This document shows positions 1-7,584 of a stretch of 11,225 nucleotides of DNA, one piece after another. The notes below the pieces were generated by a model. It was not told the DNA's origin and did no database searches. It worked only from the letters and a program-made list of their open reading frames with translations. Origin of the DNA: Euperipatoides rowelli (lineage: Eukaryota > Onychophora > Udeonychophora > Euonychophora > Peripatopsidae); NCBI GenBank assembly GCA_003024985.2, contig PXIH01S0011743.1; one strand, written 5' to 3'. The position numbers and the translations under genes are program-made. Numbering within the stretch: position 1 is the stretch's first letter; each line of letters opens with the position of its first letter.

Positions 1-95
1 TTTATTGTTTCTAAATAAAAATATTCGTAGGTTATATTTTCTTTTAATGTAAAACTATTTTAAACCATCTTTTTATTGTTTCTAAATAAAAATAT
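1..95. repeat. 24-bp direct repeat, tail-like
   Basis: The 24 bases at 1-24 recur exactly at 72-95, a period of 71 bp. Read on the minus strand each copy ends in AACAATAAA, containing an AATAAA signal. Tandem tail units of this kind occur at 3' ends of some non-LTR retrotransposons, but no coding part is visible. The first copy touches the window edge, so the repeat may extend further left. Confidence 0.6.
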
Positions 96-464
96 AGGCT
101 ACAAGGCAAACCCAGTGTCGGTTAGGCAGCCCTTCGGGGCTCTCAGATATAAATGATAATCCCCCCCACCCCCACACGCAAATAAAAAATAAGTAGCGAT
201 CACCCCATTAAATAACAAATACCCGAAAAAATCGAAATGTACCTGCTCACAAGTTACCCAATGCATACCAGGCTCGTATGGGTAATTTTAGTACCAGCAT
301 GGGTGGGCTCCCAACAGAACACAAGTATTTTTTTTTTTTTTTTAAGATGCTAATATTCAATAACAAATAATAGAAATTTTCAACATTATTTAATTTACAG
401 AAATTCTCTAAACATAATAGTTAAAATGATTTTAAAAGATAAAATATATAGTTGGAAAATTTTA
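96..464. other. Non-coding stretch with hairpins and poly-T
   Basis: No gene is visible. AGCCC-TTCG-GGGCT at 128-141 is a perfect 5-bp stem with a UUCG-type loop if transcribed. A second inverted repeat (254-285) pairs TTACCC plus ATAC with GTATGGGTAA, with a 5-nt bulge. Sixteen T's lie at 328-343, which would be a poly(A) on the minus strand about 120 nt beyond the stop codon of the MADF gene. Confidence 0.45.
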
Positions 465-1234
465 TTAAAGATCAGTGAAAGTTAATTGTTCTGTAGAATA
501 ACCTGAAGCTTCTGAGGATAAACTGCTATCAGCCGATAAATTATTTGATGGGCTGGCAGGCAATGAAACATTTCTCCCATACATAGCATGATTTGGCAAC
601 TGGTCATACTTTTCCAATTCACCTTCATATAATATAGTATCAATTAGATGTTTAACAGTTGCCTTTGCAAAATGTGTTCGAAGCTGATGAATTCTGGAGG
701 CCACATTTTCACCATAAATAGTGAATTCGTCATGTTGGCTCTTATTTGCAAATACCTGTTTCATTACACTATCGGCTTCATTGGTAATATCCACTTTTTT
801 TTTCTTTTTCCCAATACTCAGGTCAAGTTTTTTTGGCGATTAAAAAAACTTTTGTATTACTTTGTTGTATAGAACCTTGAGTTTCTGAAGGTTGTCCCTG
901 ATCATTTTTGTTTTCTGATTGACTTTGATTGTCAAAATCATTTATAATATTAGTATTATCATTAATGTTGCTTGTTTCACTATCAGACATCTCAAAACTG
1001 TCTTGCAGAGTGTCATTTACCTGAAAAAAATGTAAGAATAACAAATCAATTTACTATTTCCTAGCATTTTTTTAGTCTTTAATTACCAAAGTAAAATTAA
1101 CAAGTACAAATAACTTATTTTTATAAATTTATCAATAAATCAAATACATTTATGAGATGTTGATTGTTTTTTTTAAAAAAAATAATAAGTTTACATTGTA
1201 AACAAGACTGATGTATTATTATATATTTTTCCAG

Positions 1235-2012
1235 ATGCCTACCACAACTGTTCAGTGGAAAAATATCACAAGAGATTTTGAAACATGAAATTTTCCTTTA
1301 GGGGATTGGTGCCATTGATGGAAAACAATGTTATGTTGCAGACCCCTTTCAATAGTGGTAGTGATTTCTTTAATTATACAATTTTTTAGTATTGTCCTTC
1401 TTGCTCTTGTTGATGTCAATTACAAATTCACTTAAGTTAACATAGGATGTTAAGGACGTATTTCAGATGTAGGTGTTTTTAATTAATACGTTTTGTAAAA
1501 ATGCACTATTCTCTGGAACATTAATGTTACCAATAAGAAAACCACTTTCTGGAAGAAATAAACCACTTGATTATGTATTGTTGCTGATGACGCATTTCCT
1601 TTGACAGATAATATAATGAAACCATAACATGGAGTTCACTCAAAAGGATCAAAATAAAAAATATTTAATTATCGCCTTAGCAGAGCTCATAGGATATCTG
1701 AGTACTACGTAAACCAATACTACTACAGCCTGAAGAAGCAGAACTAGTTACATTAGCTTGTGTATATTTGTATAATTTCTTGCGAAGTTCACCAGCTTCC
1801 AAAAATTACATCCGCCCTGGTACATTTGACAGAGAAGATGAAGCCACAGGAGAAATTATTAATGGGTCATTGAGACAAGATAATGGTGGAGTATCATCTC
1901 TATTACCAGCCAATGAAAAAGTTCATTGGCTGCACAAGAAGTCAGAGTTGAATTTGCAAATTACTTTTTAACACCTGAAGGACAGGTACCTTGGCAAAAT
2001 AAGTACTGTTAA
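1235..2012 (+). pseudogene. Decayed PIF/Harbinger transposase (C-terminal two thirds)
   Basis: Several frames together give the conserved order of a Harbinger DDE transposase. A likely 3' splice site (TATATTTTTCCAG, ending 1234) precedes MPTTTVQWKNITRDFE. Then come IGAIDGKQC (first catalytic Asp), NSGSDFFNY, FSIVLLALVDVNYKF, VADDAFPLTDNIMKP (second Asp), FNYRLSRAHRISE (probable catalytic Glu), ILLQPEEAELVTLACVYLYN, YIRPGTFDREDE, and finally VEFANYFLTPEGQVPWQN before a TAA at 2010-2012. Stops, frameshifts and a deletion just after the catalytic Glu disable it. The N-terminal exon with the DNA-binding part is not visible upstream. It lies wholly inside the intron of the opposite-strand MADF gene. 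Family assignment is firm; whether it and that gene were one element is inference. Confidence 0.85.
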
Positions 2013-2183
2013 GGAGTTTATACAATAAAAATTAAATCAACAATTTTCAAAAATCTCGTAAATCAGTGTATTAATTTTTTATTTATATATCAATCAAACC
2101 ATCTCAACATGCAATTATTTTTTCCCCCAAGTTTAAAGCCAACTAAAAGTAAAGGAATAAAGAATTTTAAGATAAAGTATATG

Positions 2184-2345
2184 CAGTGCCGGATTTATCT
2201 CTGGCCTTGGCGTGCTTTACCCCAGGGCCTCATAATACGGGGAGGGGTCTGCTTCCAAACTTTATATAACCCAGAGCCAAAACAAAAAATGTTATAAAAA
2301 GTTTAACATGGGGCCTCCAAAATTACAATGCCCAGAGCTAAAAAA
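2184..2345. mobile_element. hAT-like DNA transposon terminal fragment
   Basis: CAGTGCCGGATTTA at 2184-2197 resembles CAGTG-type hAT ends. It is followed by GC-richer sequence (GGCCT, CCCAGGGCCTC) unlike its surroundings. CCCAGAGC plus A-rich sequence occurs twice, at 2270 and 2331, and GGGGCCTCCAAAATT lies at 2310. No complementary end was found nearby, so this would be a broken copy. The assignment rests on remembered terminal motifs and is tentative. Confidence 0.4.
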
Positions 2346-2379
2346 GCTTATCAAATTAGACAAAAAGTTAACAAAACGT

Positions 2380-2455
2380 CCATATACATATATATATACT
2401 GTATACATATATATATATATACACACACACCGTATTTATTGTATACAGTATATAA
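2380..2455. repeat. TA/CA microsatellite with 14-bp inverted repeat
   Basis: A run of TA and CA dinucleotides is framed by a perfect inverted repeat: 2393-2406 (TATATACTGTATAC) and 2441-2454 (GTATACAGTATATA), separated by 34 nt. It may be simple repeat expansion inside a palindrome-prone sequence. Confidence 0.75.
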
Positions 2456-2841
2456 ATCTATAAACACAGTATGCTGATCAAAAAAAAAAAAACTATAATT
2501 ACCTCGTTTTCTGACTCTCAAGTAGATCGAGGAATATTTTTGTCTTTTAAATAAAATAGCAGCTTAAATGCAAACCATTTTGATATATAAACATTATCAG
2601 CATCCATACCGAAATTTTGTGATTGCTTGCGTTTCTTCAATTCCCTGTAAAACTGTCCAGTTATGTTCTTTATTTTTCTTTCAATTTCAGCTTTTTCACA
2701 CTGCAAAGCAAAAGATAATTCATTCCAAGCATCACTTTTCCTATTACGATTTTTATAAAAAGGATTTTTAGGATCCCATAATTCAGGATGCAGACGATAG
2801 TTTTCAATTAAAAGAATTGTTTTTTCATTATTCCATTCCAT

Positions 2842-3158
2842 TTTTTAAATTTTTTTTTTTTTTGCAAATTTTATAAAAGCGCTAGATCAGATCGATGTGA
2901 TGTTCACTATGAAAGGCAATAACCATATAGTTGAAACAGGAAATAAGTAATTTCCTGTGGAGATGTGTTTGAAACAAAATTGAAACAATTGTCGACGACA
3001 CGATTTCTCTTTGATGTACTGCTTCAAGAGCGAAACTGTAACTTTTGTCGGCGACTTTATTTCCCGACAAGAAAAGTCGACAAATTTTCAGAAACTTTTT
3101 CATCAACATTTGTAAGCAACCAAGTCGCCGACAAATGTTGCTTTGGTGGATACAAGGC
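2842..3158. mobile_element. Upstream region and likely Harbinger terminal inverted repeat
   Basis: This gene-free stretch lies just upstream of the MADF start codon. On the minus strand the outer end reads GCCTTGTATCCACCAAAG followed by CAACATTTGTCGGCGACTT, in the style of arthropod Harbinger ends. It is bordered by TTA (3159-3161), a possible target trinucleotide. Inside, 3041-3057 (ACTTTTGTCGGCGACTT) and 3122-3138 are inverted copies with one mismatch in 17, and further GTCGAC/GTCG motifs lie at 2991, 3064 and 3077. Just beyond 3158 a LINE reading frame is cut off, which supports a real insertion boundary. No matching left end was found in 1-464, so the element's limits are unknown. Confidence 0.5.
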
Positions 3159-3231
3159 TTAATATAGTTCAGGAGTTATATATGAAAATTTATATCTAAG
3201 AAATCCAAATCTTTGGTTTATTTTTTTCTTA

Positions 3232-3352
3232 ATATAGTTAGTGTGGAAACTGAAATCTAGACCACTATCAATCCAGATTCCAAGGTCTCTATGTACTGAT
3301 ACCTCTCTCAACACCTGTCCACCAAGAGAGTATGTTTCAGAAAATTCTTTGC
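3232..3352 (-). pseudogene. LINE post-RT (thumb) segment
   Basis: The minus frame reads SETYSLGGQVLREVSVHRDL, then GIWIDSGLDFSFHTNYIKKK, the typical 'rDLG...iD..L.F..H' signature that follows the RT domain in Jockey and related LINEs. The frame stays open through FGFLRYKFSYITPEL to about 3165, where it meets the Harbinger-like terminus. It belongs with the RT piece at 3640-4285, the gap being filled by an inserted fragment. Confidence 0.75.
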
Positions 3353-3355
3353 CTA

Positions 3356-3640
3356 ACTTTTATTTATTTTATTTTATTAAACCTAGAAACGGTATACCAA
3401 TTACATCTAGGCTAGATAGGTAGTTCAAATAAAAATATTGAATCAGGGAATACAAACATAAAAATATAAAAAGAAACAAAAATATCTACAGAAATATTAA
3501 AACAGCTCAATACAAAGGACATGGAAATTATCAAACAAAACAAACTATCATTTAGTCGGAAACAATTTGAATCAAAAATAGAGAATCTTTACAACTCGCT
3601 ACAAATTCCAAAATAAAGGGGTAAAAAGAGAGATTATTTT
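3356..3640 (-). mobile_element. Short insert with A-rich tail, inside the LINE
   Basis: The LINE frame is lost between FNIEK/KVI (about 3650) and SETYSLGG (about 3345), where only about ten residues are expected. The roughly 280 bp between are unrelated. Its low-coordinate end carries, on the minus strand, an (AATAAA)-rich tail at 3358-3380, as at the 3' end of a non-LTR insertion. No target duplication could be identified and the upper limit is approximate. Confidence 0.45.
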
Positions 3641-3707
3641 TATTAATCACCTTCATTGCTTTTCAATATTAAAGGAAATTTTATTACAATTGGCCCATTC
3701 CCACAAC

Positions 3708-4285
3708 TTAATTAAAATCATCCTGAAAGTTATTTATATAATTAGAAGTTAGTAGATTACTAAATATCTTGAAATCATCAGCATATGTAAGGACACCTGA
3801 ACTAATATTAAATGAAATTGAAAAGTATAGCTGCTGAAACCATTCCCTGTGGCAATCCAGTCGAGTTTGAGGTCTTCTAGAAGAAATATTACCATTAATA
3901 TTTACCACAAAAGAACGATCTTTTAGAAATTCCTTAATCCAGTTAGTTAAAACATTAGGAACTCCTAGCAATAGAATTGAGTATTCAACCAAATCAAATG
4001 CCTTACTAAAATTCATACATGCAATTACCATACTAACTCCACTATCTCTTGAAGACTTCATGGTTGGTATAACAAGATCTATTAGCCCTGGATCCATGTT
4101 GTTGATCAGATAGCAGATAATTAGATTCAAGATAACCATTTAGACAAAACTTTATGATTTTTTTTCTATTATTTTACAAAGACTAGAGGTCATGCTTATA
4201 GGTCTAAAATCTCGTACATTTAGAATTATTTTTCTTATTTTTAGGAATTATTATAGAAATTTTCCATCAGGAATTATAGAGAACC
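3708..4285 (-). pseudogene. Reverse transcriptase domain of the LINE
   Basis: The longest open stretch is 143 codons (4139-3708) but the domain needs three frames. FRPISMTSSLCKIIEK lies upstream in another frame, followed by LSDQQHG in place of the usual QHGFR motif. FSKAFDLVEYS holds the first catalytic Asp region, GLPQGMVSAAILFN is the PQG motif in a shifted frame, and YADD (within LTYADDFKIFS) holds the catalytic pair. The shift between PQG and YADD and the stops upstream show that no functional enzyme is encoded. Confidence 0.88.
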
Positions 4286-4540
4286 TAATTTATTTATTTT
4301 ATTTATTTATTTATTTCAATTAAGTTAAAGCTTTCGCTTATACAGTTGTGGTTAGTACCTGAAACAGGACCACAGTAATCTTGTACAAAAGTAAAAACCA
4401 AAAATAAAACAGAAAAACACACACAAAAAAAAAATAACAAACAGAACAAAACACAACAAATATAAGACACCCATCAAAACGATAAAGAACATAGAGACAA
4501 TATGATACACACTNGAATAACNAGTGTATCTCCTACATAT
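4286..4540 (-). mobile_element. LINE 3' fragment with (AAAT)n tail inserted in the LINE
   Basis: On the minus strand, sequence ending CTGTATAAGCGAAAGC, TTTAACTTAATTG then (AAAT)-type repeats (4316 down to 4286) looks like a LINE 3' UTR with its tail. It splits the host LINE between FVIRNCSDFFIPMIICI (about 4550) and WKISIIIPKNKK (about 4270). The upper boundary lies near 4520-4545, where two N bases (4514, 4522) flank the loop of a short inverted repeat (ACACT/AGTGT). Its family is not recognised. Confidence 0.55.
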
Positions 4541-4775
4541 CTCCTGGGATAAATCGCAATACAAATTATCATTGGAATAAAGAAATCACTACAATTTCTG
4601 ATCACAAAGTTTGAAATGCCACCCAAAGATGATGTTTTCGATGGTTTCAGACCAGAGACAACATTAACAATGAAACTATGAGGAATCCATTCCCAAAGAT
4701 TGAATGATCATCTAATCCTATAAGTATAACTTCCAAATCAACACTGGGATTATTGCTTGAACATGTGAACAAGTA

Positions 4776-5240
4776 TTAGAAGAAATCAGTGAATCTATTA
4801 GCTATCACAAGATTGTCTGTAATCAAAATTTTGTCTGTATTCACTAAATTAAAAGCACTATTCTTTTGAATATCACTTCTCATGAATGTACAGTAATATA
4901 TTATTTTGAGCTCTTTTGACCAAATCCAAATCACATTGTAGTTTATTTTTTCTGACAAGGTCAGTTACCTTATTTCTCTGTATTTTTATAGTTTTCATAG
5001 TCATAATCAGATCTAGGCTATTCGTTGAATAGCTTAGGCTATAAACAGATTTTTCTTAATTTTCTTTTCTAACAATAATTCATTATTCAACCATGTACAG
5101 TAAGTCTATGTTTGTTTGAATCACTAATTTAATATGTTAAAATTAGTATACAATAATTTATCAAAAAGATCATGATCTTCATTATGTGCTAGACTAAAGT
5201 TATGGCCAAGATATGAGTTTATTGCCCTAAAGTTTTATTT
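4776..5240 (-). pseudogene. LINE linker between endonuclease and RT
   Basis: Minus-strand pieces in several frames match the usual linker: AINSYLGHNFSLAHNEDHDL near 5210, CTWLNNELLLEKK at 5107-5070, RNKVTDLVRKNKLQ near 4970, then NTDKILITDNLVIANRFTDF to 4776. The last is the common 'i.d..eiAn.FN.fF' motif before RT. Broken by stops and frame changes. Confidence 0.65.
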
Positions 5241-5437
5241 TTAATAAATCATGGTTTGTATTATTTCCTTTTGTTTATTATAAATAGAGATATTTTTATC
5301 ATTTACTTTATATCTTACCTCGAATTCCAAGACCAAATGATCATCACTCTTACCTATAGGCTGACTAGACCTAAAATCAAATAGCATATAATTTATGTTA
5401 CGATTAATAACTAAGTCGATAACAGAAAAGATGTTTT
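5241..5437 (-). pseudogene. LINE endonuclease domain, C-terminal end
   Basis: The frame gives VIDLVINRNINYMLFDF, then SSQPIGKSDDHLVLEFEVRY. This fits the last part of an APE-type endonuclease, where a GxSDH motif contributes to the active site; here an additional Asp is inserted (SDDH). The first 15 or so codons of the open frame, beyond about 5437, belong to a different repeat, so the endonuclease is truncated at that point. Confidence 0.65.
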
Positions 5438-5600
5438 GTATTCTATTTACAGCCGACTTTTTGCGAAATCGGGGCATTTAGCATTTCGATAAGATGTCTG
5501 TGGGACGCTGGGACAATTTACTCTAAATCTGGACTTGGACTGTCCCACCAGATTCTGGATATATGAGATCCATAGTCTACTGTATACGCTTGAGAGATAT
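5438..5600. mobile_element. Possible DNA-transposon terminus (GGGAC/GTCCC repeat)
   Basis: On the minus strand this reads CATATATCCAGAATCTGGTG, then GGACAGTCC, AAATTGTCCCAGCGTCCCAC and later GCCCCGATTTCGCAAAAAGT. TGGGACA and TGTCCCA form a short inverted pair around 5509-5544. The style, with GGGAC/GTCCC motifs next to a TCCAGA-type end, resembles terminal regions of some DNA transposons in arthropods. It abuts the truncated LINE endonuclease. Family not determined. Confidence 0.35.
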
Positions 5601-5809
5601 TTTGTTATGTCAATGTTGAGAGACAAATAGGGCTTGCTATACTAAACTATAGAATATTTGCTATCTTTGTCAGCTAAAAGTTCGAAATCCTATGGACTAA
5701 ATTGTTTAACATATCTCTATTTACATGATAAATCATACGACGAAAACAGATATAGAAACAGTTTCATCAAATTAATCTCGGACCCCAAAAAAATTTGACA
5801 TAAAAATTG
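5601..5809. other. No feature seen
   Basis: AT-rich sequence between the transposon-like terminus and the Myb/SANT-like gene. No coherent frame, repeat or splice signal was recognised. Confidence 0.4.
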
Positions 5810-7082
5810 TCATATAGCGAACAAGTCATTGCTGTTATTTAATGCTTTTATTTTTTTATCATGCCGTTATTGTTTGGCTGCTGCCTTGTCATCCATTCGC
5901 TTTACAAAATCTTTATACCACTCAGGCTGTTCAGAAAGTTTTCTTTTTCTTTTATGTAGGACAGGTGTTTCTAAGGTAATTTGTTCTACTGGTGTAGATG
6001 GTGATGAATTGCCAGATGATGATGTTGATGGTTATGATGTATATACCCCACTATTGCTGCTGATTGTTACTGGTGGATTAATATTTGGTCGGTCTCTTAG
6101 CATTATTATGCCCATTCCATTCTTCCATTTTCACTTGTTTTGTTAGCATCCTTAATTTTTTAAATTTGTTGTTGGTATTTTTCCATTTATTTTCACATTG
6201 AAGAGCAGACAGATCATGTCCTTGCATCTTCATGGCATCAGCTGTGTTTGCCAAACCTAACAAAAAAACAAATACACACAATTACAATGCAAATAAATAT
6301 TATACAGTAGGCTATATACCGGTACCATAATATTTTTTAAATTCATATTTGATATTCTTCCAGGAGCTTTTATGGTTGTTGTATACAAGATTATTCTATT
6401 TTCAAATCTGACTGTTTTTTCTTGAATCGGGGAGAACTGAATTGCTGCATCTTTTCCTCGTAAGCACTAGACATATTGTTGAATTCCGCCAATTAAATGT
6501 TAGCCTAGTAGCAGCAGTTTTTTTCCCATTTATCAGGATCTATAAGGAAATATAAACCATTTGAAAATATATACACTATTTTGTTTTAATAAATTAATTT
6601 GTTTTAGTAAATTAATTTTTTTAATTAGTTTAATTATTTTTTGATTACAAAACACCCTTTACTACATAATACAAATTAAAACAATACATTAACCAGTTAC
6701 TTTTTATAGTTAANATTTATCAGGATCTATAAGGAAATATAAACCATTTGAAAATATATACACTATTTTGTTTTAATAAATTAATTTGTTTTAGTAAATT
6801 AATTTTTTTAATTAGTTTTAATAAATTAATATTTTAATAAATTAATTTAAGGCATGAAAACATGATTACTTGCTATACTAAAATAATTAAAAATGATAAA
6901 CGATGTTGGTCAATATTACACCCTATATATTCAAAAATTGAATTAAAAGAAGAAAAAAAATCTACATACCTTCTTCATTTATGCCTTGCAATACATGGTC
7001 ATTTACCTTCTTCAGTTGTGGTGAATCCACAAAGGAAGCATTTATACATTGGCGGTTCATTGACATTTATTCCGTCCTCCAT
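5810..7082 (-). pseudogene. Decayed three-exon Myb/SANT-like DNA-binding protein
   Basis: Exon 1 (7082-7007) starts MEDGINVNEPPMYKCFLCGF and ends TTTEE plus one base at an AAG/GTAAAT donor. Exon 2 begins at 6539 after TTTCCTTATAG; the join is in phase and yields DPDKWEK. One base of slippage in an A7 run then gives TAATRL, followed in another frame by YEEKMQQFSSPRFKKKQ. Exon 3 starts near 6256 after TTTTTTTGTTAG with LANTADAMKMQGHDLSALQC and ENKWKNTNNKFKKL. After a frame change come DANKTSENGRMEWA, MLRDRPNINPPVTISSN, a Ser/Pro linker and a basic tail (VLHKRKRKLSEQPEWYKDF, VKRMDDKAAAKQ). This is the standard order of a single Myb/SANT-like domain protein, many of which accompany transposons. 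First stop 5867-5869, frame reopening to 5810. Several stops and shifts make it non-functional. The CxxC in exon 1 is unexplained. Confidence 0.72.
6528..6818. repeat. 104-bp direct duplication over a splice site
   Basis: Bases 6528-6631 recur without a difference at 6715-6818, 187 bp apart, leaving 83 bp between. An N at 6714 stands immediately before the second copy. The repeated unit includes the 3' splice site and first dozen bases of exon 2 of the Myb/SANT-like gene. Identity implies a very recent duplication or an assembly join error. Confidence 0.9.
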
Positions 7083-7553
7083 TTTAAATTTAAAATCATA
7101 TGAACTAAACCACGTCAGGAGGAAGTTTAAAAAATGTGAAAAAAAAAAAAAACGCACGAGAATTACTAAAACTATGACAACGATCGAGTTAGATTTGTGC
7201 GGCTATGACGAACGGGAAATAATTTAACAAAAATCAAATAATGCAGAAAATTTGGCAATGACTTAAGAAAGAAAGTAATATTAAATGGTTGCTACGCTTC
7301 ATGAGATCCTCACAGTTGTTGACTTTTTTTTAATACTGTATTGTAATAGGCCTATATACAAAATTAATATAAATTATAAGCATGAAAAAACCTCTCATAT
7401 GAGTGCTTTTAAACATAGACTAAATGATACAATAAATATTTAAAAAATTTAGTTTGGTAAAGTTCATGAATTTTTGTTGACATAATGACATTATTTTTAA
7501 TTGTAATTTGTTAATATTACTCTGTTTAGGATATTTAAAATTCTCTTTATATA
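7083..7553. other. AT-rich stretch, nothing coding
   Basis: Upstream of the Myb/SANT-like start codon and ahead of the MULE fragment. It contains an A13 run at 7140-7152 and short GC-richer patches around 7190-7215. No terminal inverted repeat for either neighbouring element was identified. Confidence 0.4.
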
Positions 7554-7580
7554 CTATATGCCCTAGGGATGGGCATATAG
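7554..7580. repeat. Perfect 10-bp hairpin
   Basis: CTATATGCCC (7554-7563) pairs perfectly with GGGCATATAG (7571-7580) across a 7-nt loop. It stands immediately 5' of the first recognisable MULE-like residues. Function unknown. Confidence 0.7.
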
Positions 7581-7584
7581 ATTA

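Larger units (their letters stand above)
465..2841 (-). pseudogene. Decayed two-exon MADF-domain DNA-binding protein
   Basis: Exon 1 runs 2841 to 2503 and exon 2 from 1020 to 465. Exon 1 begins MEWNNEKTILLIENYRLHPE and continues with LWDPKNPFYKN, AWNELSFAL and IKNITGQFYRELKKRKQS, the usual order of a MADF domain (a Myb/SANT-related DNA-binding fold common in insects). Exon 2 gives an acidic, Ser/Asn/Gln-rich linker, then a basic patch (SIGKKKKKVD), then a helical C-terminus (GENVASRIHQLRTHFAK, TVKHLIDTILYEGEL) like the BESS-type tails of such proteins. The splice is phase 0, GAG then GTAATT donor, TTTTTTCAG acceptor. Two lesions are visible: an in-frame TGA at 2518-2520, five codons before the donor, and a frameshift at the A/T homopolymers around 830-848. 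It could be a host gene or the accessory DNA-binding gene of a Harbinger element; the second fits the transposase in its intron and the terminus at 3158. Confidence 0.7.
3159..5437 (-). mobile_element. Decayed Jockey-like LINE (endonuclease C-end, RT, thumb)
   Basis: Read from high to low coordinates, the pieces follow the order of a Jockey-type ORF2. Endonuclease C-terminus: VIDLVINRNINY and PIGKSDDHLVLEFE (GxSDH-type motif with an extra Asp), 5437-5241. Linker: CTWLNNELLLEKK near 5080, RNKVTDLVRKNKLQ near 4960, ILITDNLVIANRFTDFF at about 4776. Pre-RT: SGLKPSKTSSLGGISNFVIR near 4640. RT: WKISIIIPKNKK (4270), RDFRPISMTSSLCKIIEK (4200), IACMNFSKAFDLVEYSILL, VPNVLTNWIKEFLKDRS, GLPQGMVSAAILFN (3860), and LTYADDFKIFS with the YADD catalytic motif (3790). 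Then WEWANCNKISFNIEK (3690) and the post-RT segment TYSLGGQVLREVSVHRDLGI (3345-3290). Many frameshifts and stops make it inactive. Two insertions interrupt it. The N-terminal endonuclease and ORF1 are missing. Confidence 0.85.

Noticed and set aside
2866-2876. TATAAAA-like box upstream of the MADF start codon
   Set aside because: Only about 25-30 bp before the ATG, leaving almost no leader, and such motifs are expected by chance in AT-rich DNA.
3440-3620. Plus-strand frame resembling a coiled coil (EILKQLNTKDMEIIKQNK), a possible LINE ORF1 piece
   Set aside because: The A-rich tail of the insert points to the minus strand, and the amphipathic look may come only from A-rich codons.
4352-4564. 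Minus-strand 70-codon hydrophobic frame
   Set aside because: Phe/Leu/Val-rich because of T-rich LINE 3' UTR sequence; it contains N bases and no start context.
5829-6146. 105-codon plus-strand frame
   Set aside because: Shadow of exon 3 of the Myb/SANT-like gene on the other strand.
6862-7227. 121-codon plus-strand open frame
   Set aside because: It lies opposite exon 1 of the Myb/SANT-like gene, shows no family motif, and ends in a Lys run made by an A13 tract.
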